DNA of 64,000 bases from Myotis daubentonii (taxonomy: Eukaryota; Chordata; Mammalia; Chiroptera; Vespertilionidae). Position 1 is the stretch's first letter. Every line of letters starts with the position of its first letter. Below, piece by piece: positions 21,876 to 33,290 of the stretch. Location: contig NC_081840.1 of assembly GCF_963259705.1 (NCBI RefSeq), positions 101,476,626 to 101,540,625 on the forward strand, in the 5' to 3' direction. A program made the translations under genes and the position numbers. The notes below the pieces were generated by a model. That model was not told where the DNA came from. It ran no database searches and saw only the letters and a list, made by a program, of their open reading frames with translations.

Positions 21876-22055
21876 ATGCGAGGAGCCAAAATCTGCAGCC
21901 TGCTGGATTGGGCTCTGTACTTGGTGTCTCTGCACATCCTACTCAGTCTCAATGCTCTTCTTTCTATGCGAGGAATTGAAATCTGCAGTTTGTTGGGTTG
22001 GGCTCTGTACTTGGTGTCTGTGCACATCCTACTCAGTCTCAATGCTCTTCTTTCT
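21876..22055 (-). repeat. 90-bp tandem duplication in L1 5'UTR
   Basis: Two units starting ATGCGAGGA at 21876 and 21966, sharing GGGCTCTGTACTTGGTGTCT and CACATCCTACTCAGTCTCAA. Confidence 0.88.
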
Positions 22056-22930
22056 TTCCTTCCAGTTGTAGAACTTCCACTGGGCCAGCTTTCCCATGGT
22101 TCTGTATGATAGCTGTTTGTCCCACAGTTGGTAGCCTCGATGTTGTTGTGGGAGGCAGCACGCACAGGTCTCTTCCTTACGCCTCCATCTTGGTTCTCCT
22201 GGGTCTGCTTCTTGAGTGTGTCTCCCATGGGTGTGAGGAGTTGAAGTCTGCAATTTGTTGGGTTAAGCTGCAAAAGCGCAGGTGGGTCTTTTTGTGCACC
22301 TGGCACAGCTTGGATGGGGATGTAAATTGATTAGGGCTGGGTCTCAGGGAGTCACCAGGGCGGAACAAATAGTAATGATGGCGTCTCCGCGGCCCCTCGC
22401 CTCTCTGGGACACCAGGGCTTCGCGTCCCCCAGTGCCAGCGAGCAGCTGCGCGCCAGAGCCTCCCTCGCTTTCTGACCACTGCAAGGCTGTGCTGCCTCT
22501 CCCTTTGGGGTCTGGGGCCTCAGAGACCCGCTCCGAGCAAGCCCAGAGGATTCAAGGGTTCATAACCGCTTCCGATTGAAAAAAAACCGCGCATCCAGTT
22601 GCAGCCCGCCTGGCGCACGACTGTATACCTCTGTTTTTGGCGCCTCTGTAGCTCCTACTCAGTCTCACTGCACTTCTTTCTATCCTTCCAGTTGTAGAAC
22701 TCCCACTGGGCCAACTTCCCCATGGTTCTGAATGGTGGTGGTTTGTCTTATAGTTGATAGTTTCAATGATGTTGTGGGAGGCAGCACGCACAGGTCTACA
22801 CCCTACGCCACCATCTTGGTTCCTCCATTTTTCTGTATCTATAGTATTTTTATAATCCTTTTTTTTTTTGTTATGTCAGTTGTCACTTCTCTTTCACTTC
22901 TTTTTTTTCTTAATTAAATAATATTAGAAG

Positions 22931-24369
22931 TAACTATTCAGGTATTTTTCTGTGACAGTATAAAGAGATTTAAGATCTGAAAAGGCAAATTGAAAATTAC
23001 AGAATTTTCTTTATAAAATAGCATATTTACACAAAGTAAGCTGTAATATTGTATTCCTATTTCTGTAATGTTTGAATGTTTTAGGCAAAAGCAAATGCAT
23101 TGTGGTAGAACTAACAAGGAACCATTTATCTTCCAAAATTACAGAGGGAAAAACAAAGAAATTGAAAGTTCCAAGTTGTATAGTAACTTTTAGAAGCGAA
23201 CAAATCTTTGTTAAGCTATTCAAAATACTCGAGGTAATGGAGGATTTCTGATCATTTCATTTTTGGACAATGAGTTGCTAAGATAAAAATTTCCCTTCCT
23301 GTGCCTACAAATTGTTAGGGGACCACTGGAGATGTGCTGCAGTAGAGAAATGAAAATTCTCTCATGGGATAAGGGATGAAAACAATCTAAACAGTCTTCC
23401 CAACTTAGCAGCTCTGGCTGGGTCTGTAAATCAGACTGGCAAGACAGAAAAGCAAGCAAGAGCATCATGGCTGAGTAACCCAAAGGGGTGTCATTTCTGA
23501 TTTTATTTATTTTTTTCCTTTTCAGTGTCATACATTTATTGGAAGATTACTATACACAAAATAGGTTTGAAAGGTTAACATGAGAATCTGGCTACATGAC
23601 TTTTAGTTTCTTTCCATAAGCATAATTCAATGCCATCAATTCTCCAGCTAAATAATATGTTATTACTTCTATTTTCAAATTAGGCAAAGTGGCAGAGAGA
23701 TGATTACATGTTAAATAATTTATTCTAGAGTTCCTTAGATAGTGGTTTAGAAAATTCTGGCAAACTGAGAGTGACTGATCCAAAGTTAAAATTCCTTTTG
23801 CTCTATTATGTCTTCTTGGCTATGGGAAATTTAGGTAGGCAATTGGGCACATGTCAGGACTGATGTACTAACCTCTCAGGTAGTTTAATTATTTCAAAGG
23901 CTATCATGGAGTTAGGCCCATATAACTCAACTGAATGAAATTCAATTTAAATAAACTAAGAAGATTTATTGGTTGCCTGATGTTGCTCACAGTATTCCAC
24001 AGTCTAGCAGTCATGAAACCTGTGCAACTATTCTTTGCAATATAGTGTGAAGATTGGGGGGAAGATGTGAGAAGGTGTAGAGGTACAAAATGGAGAAGTG
24101 AAGTCTGAATAGGATTTCTCACAGGGGCCACGCAAGGGCATTATTGGCAGGAAACAACTTGAGCAAAGGCAGCAGGGAAGAGGCATGACAGGGATGAAAA
24201 GTGCACATAATTGTTTGCTGGAATACAAAGTAACTGGGAGGAACAGCAGGAGATGAATTTGGAGAAAATGGTCGAGATGCTCCAGAGAGCACTTTTGCAT
24301 ATGACACCGTAAGTCAAAGGGATAATAATAGCATGTTAACACTCCCAAACTCCCTGAAAAATATAGAAT
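22931..24369. other. Intron sequence, nothing recognised
   Basis: Non-repetitive to the eye, moderately AT-rich, no exon with good borders and matching frame. Minus frames of 103 and 120 codons (23220-23531, 24028-24390) look like chance. The last few bases lead into L1 copy B. Confidence 0.5.
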
Positions 24370-24377
24370 CACTAGAA

Positions 24378-24581
24378 CAGGGGTCCTCAAACTTTTTAAA
24401 CAGGGGGCCAGTTCACTGTCCCTCAGACCGTTGGAGGGCCGGGCTATAGTTTAAAATAAAACTATGAACAAATTCTTATGCACACTGCACATATCTTATT
24501 TTGAAGTAAAAAAACAAAACTGGAACAAATACAATATTTGTATTTGCATGTGGCCTGCAGGCCGTAGTTTGAGGACCCCTG
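24378..24581. mobile_element. hAT MITE, CAGGGGTCCTCAAAC family, copy 2
   Basis: 204 bp with the same ends as copies 1 and 3. CACTAGAA is perfect at 24370-24377 and 24582-24589. It sits in L1 copy B near that copy's left edge. Confidence 0.95.
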
Positions 24582-25494
24582 CACTAGAAGATGTATCAGC
24601 AAAAATATTGCTACTCAAGATGTCTGAAATTTTACTGCTTATGTTTTCTTTATGGTTTTGCAACTTACATTTCAGTACTTTATTAATTTTGAGTTTATTC
24701 TTGTGTATGGTGTAAATTGATGGTCTAGTTCCTTTCTTTCTGTTTATTTTATTTATTTTTTGCATGCAAAACCATCCAATTTTCCCAACACCATTTAAGA
24801 GACTGTCTTGACTCCATGGTATGCTCTTTCCTCCTTTGTCAAATGTTAATTAACCATAAATGTGTGGGTTAATAATGGGCACTTTGTTCTGTCCCATTAA
24901 GCTATAATACCTATTCTTGTGCCAGTACCAGGCTGTTTTGATTAAAGTGGCTTTGTAGTATAATTTGAATACAGTATTGTCATCCTTCCAAGTTTGTTCT
25001 TGTTTCTCAAGATTGCTGAGGCTATGTAGAGTCTTTTCTTAGTTCCATATAAATTTTGTCAAACATTTGTTATAGATGTGTGAAATATGCCATTGGTGTT
25101 TTAATAGGAATTGTGAAACTATAGATTGCTTTGCATAGTATGGACATTTTAATAGTGTTAATTCTTCAAATCCATGATCACGGTATATGCTTCTATTTGT
25201 ATTTTTCTCAATTTCTTTTGTAAATTTCCTATAGTTTTCTGAGTTCAGTTCTTTACCTTCTTGGTTAAGTTTATTCATAGGGCGTTATATATATATATAT
25301 GCTTATTATATAAATATAATTTGTTGTTGCAATGGTAAATGGGATTTTCTTGGTTTCTCTTTCTGATAGTTTATTATTGGTGTATAAAAATGACACTGAT
25401 ATCTGGGTATTAATTTTGTATCCTGCTGCTTTCCCAAATTTGTTTATTAGATCTAGTAGTTTTTTGTAGAGTCTTTAGGGTTTTCTATGTACAA

Positions 25495-25804
25495 CAGCAG
25501 TTCTCAACCTGTGGGTCGTGACCCCTTTGGAGGTCGAATGACCCTTTCACAGGGGTTGCCTAAGACCATCGGAAAACACATATATAATTACATATTGTTT
25601 TGTGATTAATCACTATGCTTTAATTATGTTCAATTTGTAACAATGAAAATACATCCTGCATATCAGATATTTACATTTTGATTCATAACTGTAGCAAAAT
25701 TACAGTTATGAAGTAGCAATGAAAATAATTTTATGGTTGGGGGTCACTGCAACATGAGGAACTGTATTAAAGGGTCACGGCATTAGGAAGGTTGAGAACC
25801 ACTG
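25495..25804. mobile_element. SPIN (SPACE INVADERS) hAT MITE
   Basis: 310 bp with ends CAGCAGTTCTCAACCTGTGG and GGTTGAGAACCACTG and the internal GGTCGTGACCCC/GGTCACGGCAT pattern of SPIN non-autonomous elements. ATGTACAA flanks it perfectly (25487-25494, 25805-25812). SPIN is known for horizontal spread among tetrapods (Pace and colleagues, 2008). No transposase. Confidence 0.95.
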
Positions 25805-25903
25805 ATGTACAATATCATGTCATCTGCAAGTAATGACAATTTTACTTCCCTCGTTCCAATTTGGGTGCCTTTTTTAATGAAAAAGATTTAAAGTTGACAT
25901 TAT

Positions 25904-26021
25904 TGCAGACTTGCCCCATTGCCCATCTCCCCCACTTTGTCCCTGCCTCCTTCTCTTTTGGCCTTAATCACATATTTGTTCTTCTTTTCTGATCACAGTA
26001 GCTAGGCCTTCCAATATTATC
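25904..26021 (+). repeat. 118-bp flank duplication, left copy
   Basis: TGCAGACTTGCCCCATTGCC to AATATTATC, ending with the first two bases of Helitron J. Repeated at 27222-27339, apparently base for base. It includes L1 copy B sequence (TCTGATCACAGTAGCTAGG) and part of an unidentified insert in that L1. Confidence 0.95.
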
Positions 26022-27225
26022 CTATCTAATAAAAGAGAAAAATGGTAATTGGCGTACGACGATACCCTTTTCATTGGCTAATCAGGGCTATATGCAAATT
26101 AACTGCCAACTAAGATTGGCAGTTAACTGCCAACTAAGATTGGCAGTTAACTGCCAACAATATGGCGGTTAATTTGCATATGTAGGCACAGTGCAGGGAG
26201 GCGAAAGGGAAAGCAGGAAGAAGCCCCCTGCCACTGACAGTGATCGGAAACCCAGGGGGGAGCTAAGAGCTGGGGGGCAGGGCAATGGCGGCCCTGGGGC
26301 CGCCGTTGCCCTGCCCCCCAGCCATGATTGGGGAATCAGGTGCCTTTTCCGCCCTGGCCAGTGATAGCAGGAAGTAGGGGTGGAGCCAGCAATGGGAGCT
26401 GGGCACGGTCGAAGCTGGCAGTCCCAGGAGCTAGGGGTCCCTTGCCTGGGCCTAAAGCGGAGCCCACGATCGCGGGGCCGCTGCAGCTGCGGGTCCCCGC
26501 TGCCCGGGCCAGACCCCTAGGCCTGAGGCGTTAGGCCTGGGCAGGGGCGGAGCCTGCAACCGCGAGGAGCTGGGGGTCCCCTGCCCAGGCCTGACACCTC
26601 TGCCGGAGGCCTCAGGCCTGGTCAAGGGGCCGATCCGGTGATTGGTGATCGGAGGGTGATGAGGGTCAACTCCTCTGACCGAGGCATCAGGCCTGGGTGG
26701 GGGGCGGAGCCGGGGATTGGGGGGAATATGATGGTCCCCTTGCCCAGGCCTGAAGCCTGGGTCAGAGGCGTCAGGCTTGGGCGGGGGGTGGAGCAAGCGA
26801 TCAGAGGGAGATGGGGGTCCCCTGCCCAGGCATGATTCCTGGGCCAGAGGCCTCAGGCCTGGGCGGGGGCCAGAGCCAGTGATCGGGGGGAGATGGGGAT
26901 CCCCTGTCCAAGCCTGACACCTCTGGCAGAGGCGTCAGGCCTGGGCAAGGGGCCGATCAGGCGATCGGAGGGTGATGGGGGTCTACGCCTCTGGCCAAGG
27001 CATCAGGCCTGGGCTGGGGGCAGAACCAGTGATGGGGGAAATGAGGGTCCCCTGCCCAGGCCTGACGCCTCTGTCAGAGGCGTCAGGCCTGGGCAAGGGG
27101 CCGATCCTGCAATTGGAGGGTGATGGGGGTCAACGCCTGAGGGATCCCAGTATGTGAGAGGGGGCAGGCTGGGCTGAGGGACACTCCCCCCGACACACAC
27201 ACACCCAGTGCACGAATTTCGTGCA
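26020..27225 (+). mobile_element. Helitron J, lacking its CTAG end
   Basis: Starts TCCTATCTAATAAAAGAG at an A|T site in L1. Near 26100-26160 it has three copies of a 24-bp AACTGCCAACTAAGATTGGC unit, then a GC-rich minisatellite, then hairpin GTGCACGAATTTCGTGCA, after which the expected CCGGGCCTCTAG is replaced by the duplicated flank. No coding capacity beyond chance frames. Confidence 0.85.
26440..27160 (+). repeat. About 82-bp minisatellite in Helitron J
   Basis: Units start GGTCCCCTGCCCAGGCCTGA and carry GGCGTCAGGCCTGGGC. A shorter, about 68-bp variant starts GGTCAACTCCTCTGACC (26661) or GGTCTACGCCTCTGGCC (26978). Their spacing suggests a higher-order unit of about 320 bp. Confidence 0.8.
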
Positions 27226-27339
27226 GACTTGCCCCATTGCCCATCTCCCCCACTTTGTCCCTGCCTCCTTCTCTTTTGGCCTTAATCACATATTTGTTCT
27301 TCTTTTCTGATCACAGTAGCTAGGCCTTCCAATATTATC
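27222..27339 (+). repeat. 118-bp flank duplication, right copy
   Basis: Second copy of 25904-26021, between the truncated end of Helitron J and the start of Helitron K. The join uses a TGCA shared by J's hairpin and the flank. Confidence 0.95.
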
Positions 27340-28181
27340 TAATCTAATAAAAGACAAACATGCAAATTGACCATACCTTTCCTACACCTTAAGCCATGCC
27401 CACCAGCCAATCAGAGTGTCTATATGCAAATTAACCCAACCAAGATGGTGGCTGGCAGCTATGGAGCTGGAGCGAGCAGAAGGCTTGGTTGCTCCAGTGA
27501 TGGAGGAAGTCAAGCTTCCCGCCTGCCGTGGTTGGCTCTGAGCACCACTAAAGGCAACAAAGTTTCAAGTATAGAAGATCAATAAACTCCAGATACCTGC
27601 TTTCAGCCGGCCGTGGCCATGGAGCTGGAGTGAGCATGAGGCTTGGTTGCTCCAGTGTTGGAGGAAGCCAAGCTTTCCGCCTGCCGAAGCTGGCTCTGAG
27701 CTCCACTGAAGGCAACAAAGTTTCAATTATAGAAGGTAAATAAATCCCAGAATAACAAAAAAAAGAAAAAAGGAGAGTCTGGGAGCTTCCGTCACCTGGG
27801 GGCTTGGCCAGCCTGAAAACGGCCCTCAGCCCCTCACCCAGAATGGCCAGGCACCTCAGTGGGGTCCCCTCACCCTATAGGGGGTTATAGGGGGTGTGAC
27901 CAGCCTGAAAACAGCCATCAGCCCCTCACCCAGGCTGGCCAAACCTCCATGGAGTGAGGGTACCCACTGGGGGGGCTTGACCAGCCTGCAGACCATCAGC
28001 CCCTCACCCAGGCTGGCCAGGCACCCCAGTGGGGGCTCCCACCCTGAAGGGGGTGTGACCAGCTGCAAACAGCCATCAGCCCCTCACCCAGGCTGGCCAA
28101 GCACCCAGCAGGACCCCCACCCTGATCTGGGACACCCTTCAGGGCAAACCAGCTGGCTCCCACTCGTGCACCCGGCCTCTA
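27338..28181 (+). mobile_element. Helitron K, first half of a composite
   Basis: Starts TCTAATCTAATAAAAGAC; interior AACCCAACCAAGATGGTGGC, two CTCCAGTG(A/T)TGGAGGAAG blocks and CACCCAGGCTGGCCA units as in Helitron F. Ends CGTGCACCCGGCCTCTA, missing the final G, then Helitron L. Confidence 0.88.
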
Positions 28182-28640
28182 TCCTATATAATAAAAGGGT
28201 TATATGCAAACTGACCCTAACAGCAGAAAGACTGGGAATGACTGGTCACTATGACACACACTGACCACCAGGGTGCAGATGCTCAATGCAGGAGCTGCCC
28301 TCTGGTGGTCAGTGCGTTCCCACAGGGGGAGCTCTGCTCAGCCACAAGCCAGGCTGATGGCTGCCAGTACAGCGGTGGTGGTGGGAGCCTCTCCTGCCTC
28401 CTCAGCAGCACTAAGGATGTCAGACTGCAGCTTAGGCCTGCTCCCTGCTGGCAAGTGGACATCCCCTGAGGGCTCCCAGGCTGCCAGAGGGATGTCTGAT
28501 TGCCAGCTTAGGCCCTATCCCCTGGGGAGCAGGCCTAATCCAGAAGGAGGTCATCCCCTGAGGGGTCCCAAACTGTGAGAGGGCACAGGCCAGGCTGAGG
28601 GACACCCCTCACCTCAAATTTTTGTGCACCGGGCCTCTAG
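28182..28640 (+). mobile_element. Helitron L, second half of a composite
   Basis: Starts TCCTATATAATAAAAGGG, ends TTTGTGCACCGGGCCTCTAG at 28640. Matches Helitron G along its length. Host L1 resumes with TGTTCAATAAGAG. Confidence 0.92.
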
Positions 28641-30779
28641 TGTTCAATAAGAGTAGTGAAAGCAGTCTTGCTTCTAATCTTAAGGGAAACACTTTTAGTT
28701 TTTTCCCATTGAGTATGATGTTGGTTGTAGGCTTTTTATGTATGCCCTTTATTGTGCTGAGATTTGATCACTCTATTTTCACTTTGCTGACAGTTTTTAT
28801 CATAAATAGGTACTGGATTTTGTGTAATGCTTTTTCTACATTTATTGATATGATCATATGAAATTTATTTTTCATTTTGTGTTATTATTGATTAGTGAAT
28901 ATTTTACCAACCTTGCATCCATGGAATAAATCTCACTTGGTCATGGTGTATGATCTTTTAAATGTATTTCTGATTCTGATTTTCTAATATTTTGTTGAGG
29001 ATCTTAACATCTATGTTCATCAGGGATATTGGCCCATAATTATATGTCTTTGTAGTGTCTTTATCTGGTTTTGGAACTAAGCCTTGTAAAAGAGCATTGA
29101 AGTCTTCCCTCCTTTTGAATTTTTTGGAATAATTATAGGAGGATAGGTGTTAGTTCTTATTTTAATATTTGGTAAAATTTAGTTTTCTGGAAATTTTTAA
29201 ATTACTGCTTAAATTTTTTTTAGTTATCATTCTATTCAGGTTTTCTGATTCTTCCTGATTCAGTTTAAGAATATTGTATGTTTCTTTATTTGTCCTTTTT
29301 TTCCAGGTTGTCCAATTTGTTGGCATGTAGTTGTTCATAGTATCTTCTTACAATCATTTATATTTCTGTATAAATGATTCTGTGATGTCAGTTGTTACTT
29401 CTACTTTTTTATTTTACTTATTTGGGCCCTCTTTTTTGTGTCTTGATGAGTCTGGCTAAAGGCTCATCAATCTTGCTTATCTTTTCAAAGAACCAGCTCT
29501 TGGTTTCATTGACTTTTTGTATTCTTTCTTTAGTCTCAATGTCATTTATTTCCACTCCAGTCTTTATTATTTTTTCCCTTCTACTTACTCTGGGCTTTGT
29601 TTGTTGTTGCTTTACTAGCTCTTTTAGGTGTAGGTTTTGTTTATTTGATATTTTTGTTGCTTTTTGAGGTAGGCCTGTAATGCTATGAACTTCCCTCTCA
29701 GGACAACTGTCACGGCATTCCATAGATTTTGTGTTGTTGTGTGCTCATATTCATTTATTTCCAGGTGACTTTTGACTTTGTGCTTGATCTCATCTGTAAT
29801 CCATTCATTGTTTAATAACATACAATTTAGCCTCTTAATAGTTGAATGTTTTTGAGGTTTTTTAAAATTGAGTTGATTTCTAGTTTCATGCCATTGTGAT
29901 CTGAGAATATGCTTGATATGATTTCAATCTCAAATTTGTTAAGACTTAATTTGTGTTCCTACATGTGGTCTGTCTTTGAGACTGTTCCATGTGTACTTAA
30001 GAAGAATGTATATTCTGATGTTTTGGGATGAAATGTTCTTAACTATCAATTAAATCTATTTGATCTAGTGTGTCTTTTATGGTTGCTGATGTTGATTTTT
30101 TGCCTGAAAGATCTACCCAGTGATGTCAGTGAGGTGTTAAAATCTCCACTATGACTATATTGCTGTCAATCTCTCACTTAAATTTCACCAAGAGTTTCTT
30201 TGTATATTTGGGTCCTCATATATTGGTGCATATGTATTTACCAGTGTTATTTCCTCTTGTTTGATCAATCCCTTAATATTATGTATTGGCCTTCTTTGTC
30301 TCTTGTTATTTTGAAGTCTATTTTGTCAGATATGAGTATTGCTATTGCAGTTTTTTTTTGGTTTGTTTCCATTTACAAGATTTTGCTCCATCCTTCACTT
30401 TCAGTCTTTATGAATCTTTTGTTCTGAGGTTGGTCTCTTGTAGACAGAATGTATATGAGTCACTTTTCTTATCCATTCAACTACCCTATGTCTTTTGATT
30501 GGAGCATTCAATCCATTTACATTTAAGGTTATTATTGATAGGTACTTATTTATTTCCATTTTTTCTTTATAACTATATTCCTCTCTCTGACTTCTTCTTC
30601 AAGCAGTTTCTTTAACATTTCTGGCAATGGTGGGTTGATGGTAATGTACCTCTTTATCCTTTTTTTCTGAGAAGCTCTTTAATTTGCTTTCAATTTTAAA
30701 TAATAGCCTTGCTGGATAGACTAGTCTTGGATTCAGGTCTTTGCTTTTCATTGCTTTTAACACCTAATGCTTAACAGTT

Positions 30780-31675
30780 GAGAATTCAGCTGACTGTCAG
30801 AGCATGCAGTAGGAGCTCTGCACAAGCTCTGGTGCTCTGAGTGGCTGTGAGTCCATGTATTCTAAATTCTCCTATATGACTATGTTAGGACTGATTCCTG
30901 TTTGAACCCTGCTAACTGTACTAACTGTTGGGAAATTAGTCCAGATTCCACCTTTATCTTCTGCTCACTAGGGGCTGGACCTCCTAGGACCCCAGGTCTT
31001 AGATGGAGAAGCCATGAGAAGTTGTGGGTATATAAGAATGAGTCTTTATTGCAGTAGCCAGTGGCCATATAGCCATCAAACAAGAACAGTCCTCACAGCA
31101 AAGTCCACACAGGCAGGCAGCCGGACACCGGCTGGTGAATGTATATCTTTCCCATAAAGCAGCATCAGTCTCTGTACCCACAGTTATTATCTGAGCAGCT
31201 GCATGCTGCCTCCTAGACTCACCACTTCACATTGTAGCAGTACCTGAGCTCTCTGGCTCAGCAGCTTCTCCTGTCTCTCCTGCCCAGCTGCTCTCTCTAG
31301 CAGACTTCCTCATCCACTCCATCCTAGATGCTCTCTCTAGCAGACTTCTCACTCCATCCTCAGCCAACTTCAGCTTACTGGCTGGTCAGTAACCTACTTT
31401 TACACTATTAGACAAAGAAGGCCAACAGTGACATCAATCATATTGGCTACTAAAAGGCACAGTGTACCATGTGTCCTTGCACCTGCTCATGGTATCTTGG
31501 CCTGATTAGGATTCCCAGGCTCAGAGTCCTTGAATATTCCATTTAGGTACATGCCCAAAGTGGCCTTTGGCTATTCTGGTGTATTGATAACAATGTCTCT
31601 GTGCTCTCACTGGCCTTGACTATCTGGGGAACTGGCATGGTTCCCACATTGTCTAATGGCAACTTCCTTTTAGAT
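30780..31675. mobile_element. LTR-like insertion in L1 copy B
   Basis: Non-L1 sequence interrupts ORF1-proximal L1. It has TGTTGGGAAATTAGTCC at 30922, a TATATAAG box near 31030, TCTTTATTG (antisense AATAAAG) just after it, a 39-40-bp direct repeat of TGCTCTCTCTAGCAGACTTC at 31289-31355, and a TTCCCACA end near 31647. This looks like an LTR, but I could not fix its ends or a target duplication, and orientation is uncertain. Confidence 0.45.
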
Positions 31676-32223
31676 AACTTCCTGGCTCTCTCTTGCTGCC
31701 TTTAAGATTATGTGTTTGTTTTTGTCTTTAACATTTGCCATTTTAATTATGATGTGTCTTGGTGTGAGTCTTTTTGGGTTCATCTTGATTGGTACTACTG
31801 TGTTTCCTTAACTTGTGTGACTTTTTCTTTGACCACTTAGGGAAGTTTTCTGTCATTATTTTGTGAGCTGATTCTCTATTCTTTGCTCACTTTTTCTCTC
31901 TATGGTAACCCTATGTAGCAGATGTTGTTATGTATCATGCTGTCCCATAGTTCCCTTAAACTATCCTAATTCTTTTTTACTTCTTTTTCTGCTCTAATTG
32001 AGTGTTTTTTTTCCTACCTTGTATTCCAGATCAATGATTTATTCCTATGCTTCATAGGAACAAATAAAAGTAGATTTTATTTCCTTCTAATGTATCTTAG
32101 ATGTCAGATATGATATTCTTCATTTATGATTGATTCTTATTCATGTTTTTTATTTCCCTTTTCATGTTGTTTTAGTTCACATTAAGTTTCTTATAATTCT
32201 CATTAGGTTCCTTGAACATTCTT

Positions 32224-32438
32224 TTTTTTTAATATTTTTATTAATTTCAGAGAGGAAGGGAGAGGAAGAGAGAGATAGAAACATCAGTGATGAGAGAATC
32301 ATTGATTGGCTGCCTCCTGCACGCCCCCCACTGGGGATGGAGCCTGCAGCCCAGGCATGTGCCCTTGACCGGAATCGAACCTGGGACCCTTCAGTCCGCA
32401 AGCCGACGCTCTATCCACTGTGCCAAATCAGCTAGGGC
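32224..32438 (-). mobile_element. VES SINE, antisense, 18-bp target duplication
   Basis: T-rich start, GAGAGGAAGGGAGAGG, TGCCTCCTGCACGCCCCCC, complement of B box (GGAATCGAACC) and A box. GGTTCCTTGAACATTCTT perfect at 32206-32223 and 32439-32456. Confidence 0.95.
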
Positions 32439-32514
32439 GGTTCCTTGAACATTCTTATAACCATTACTTTGAACTCTATATATCTGATATATATTGCTTG
32501 CCTCCATTTCTTTT

Positions 32515-32588
32515 TTAAAAATTCTTTATTGTTTAAAGTATTACATAAGTCTCCTTTCCCCCCCCATTTCCTTCCCCTGAACTGCTAT
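32515..32588 (-). mobile_element. Severely 5'-truncated L1 insertion (74 bp)
   Basis: Only the last bases of a bat L1 3'UTR (complement of ...AATACTTTAAACAATAAAG) between CTCCATTTCTTTT copies at 32502-32514 and 32589-32601. Confidence 0.82.
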
Positions 32589-32939
32589 CTCCATTTCTTT
32601 TAGCTCTTTTTGTGGAGATTCTGCCTGGTCTTTCATTTGAGGCCCATTTCTTTGTTTCTCTATTTTGATTGCCTCTTGGGTTGGCTTCTTTGTTATTAGA
32701 TAGATCTGATAGGACTCGCAATCTTCTTGGGGTAGCCTATGTAGTAGGTGTACTGTGGGATGCAGTGGCTGTCTCCTTAATCTCCTGAGCAGGATGCTCT
32801 AAGAATGTCCCTTGTGTGATTATGTGAATACTCCTGCTGTAGTCAGGTCTTGATTTATCTTTGTCCATTCTTGTGTGAGATCAACCCTCAGGATGGTCAA
32901 CTGTGAGGCTCAACTTTGACCACATCAGGCAAGTTGTTG

Positions 32940-33290
32940 TGCAGGTGCTGACAGAGCAAAACAAGACAAAACACAGCAAAACAAAAATAAAACACAACTA
33001 AAGCTCAAAAACAACAAAATAAATAAGAAAAGAAAATAGAAAAAAAGAATAAAAGACAAAAAAATGAATAATAAGAAAAAATATGAAAAGAAAGAAGAAA
33101 AAGAATGAAAAAAGATTAGGCAAAGAAAATCAGAAAAAAATAAGAAAAGAACAAAGAAAGAATATAAAACTAGAAAAGGAAAGAGAAAAATGTGAAATTT
33201 TAAGAACAAAATAGAAGAAAAAAGAAATTAACAGAAAAAATAATAAAATGAAGTAAAAAAAAATATAAAAATTTAAAGGTAAAGTATGTC
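32940..33290 (-). repeat. A-rich/T-rich tract in L1 copy B 5'UTR
   Basis: AAAACAAAA, AAGAAAAAGAA and similar runs over 350 bases. The Phe/Leu/Ser-rich minus frame of 94 codons is low complexity, not a gene. A similar tract is in the 5'UTR of L1 copy D at 44650-45220. Confidence 0.75.

Larger units (their letters stand above)
21236..22839 (-). mobile_element. ORF-less L1 derivative: tandem 5'UTR units joined to 3'UTR
   Basis: Read on minus from 22839: an L1 5' start (ACCAAGATGGTGGCGTAGGG), then a second similar start (ACCAAGATGGAGGCGTAAGG) 626 bp later at 22194, then 90-bp and 21-bp tandem repeats, then at about 21480 the L1 3'UTR from near the ORF2 stop to an A-rich tail. ORF1 and ORF2 are absent. 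TATAGTATTTTT at 21224-21235 and 22840-22851 is a target duplication, so the element inserted in this form. A 278-codon frame (22306-21470) crosses the repeats and the junction; it has no known domain and I do not call it a gene. Confidence 0.75.
14495..22930 (-). mobile_element. Antisense L1 (copy A), split by an ERV and an ORF-less L1 derivative
   Basis: Antisense ORF2 sequence, with smaller L1 pieces of both orientations at 14755-15060, runs to 15178, resumes at 20016 and runs to 21235, then resumes at 22840-22930. The reverse-transcriptase region is in the 20022-21110 part. It is split by the ERV at 15179-20015 and by the element at 21236-22839, each with its own target duplication. All frames are broken. 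Confidence 0.8.

Noticed and set aside
21470..22306. 278-codon minus frame as a gene
   Set aside because: It runs through L1 5'UTR repeats and across the junction into the 3'UTR, with no known domain. Kept only as a note within the L1 derivative.
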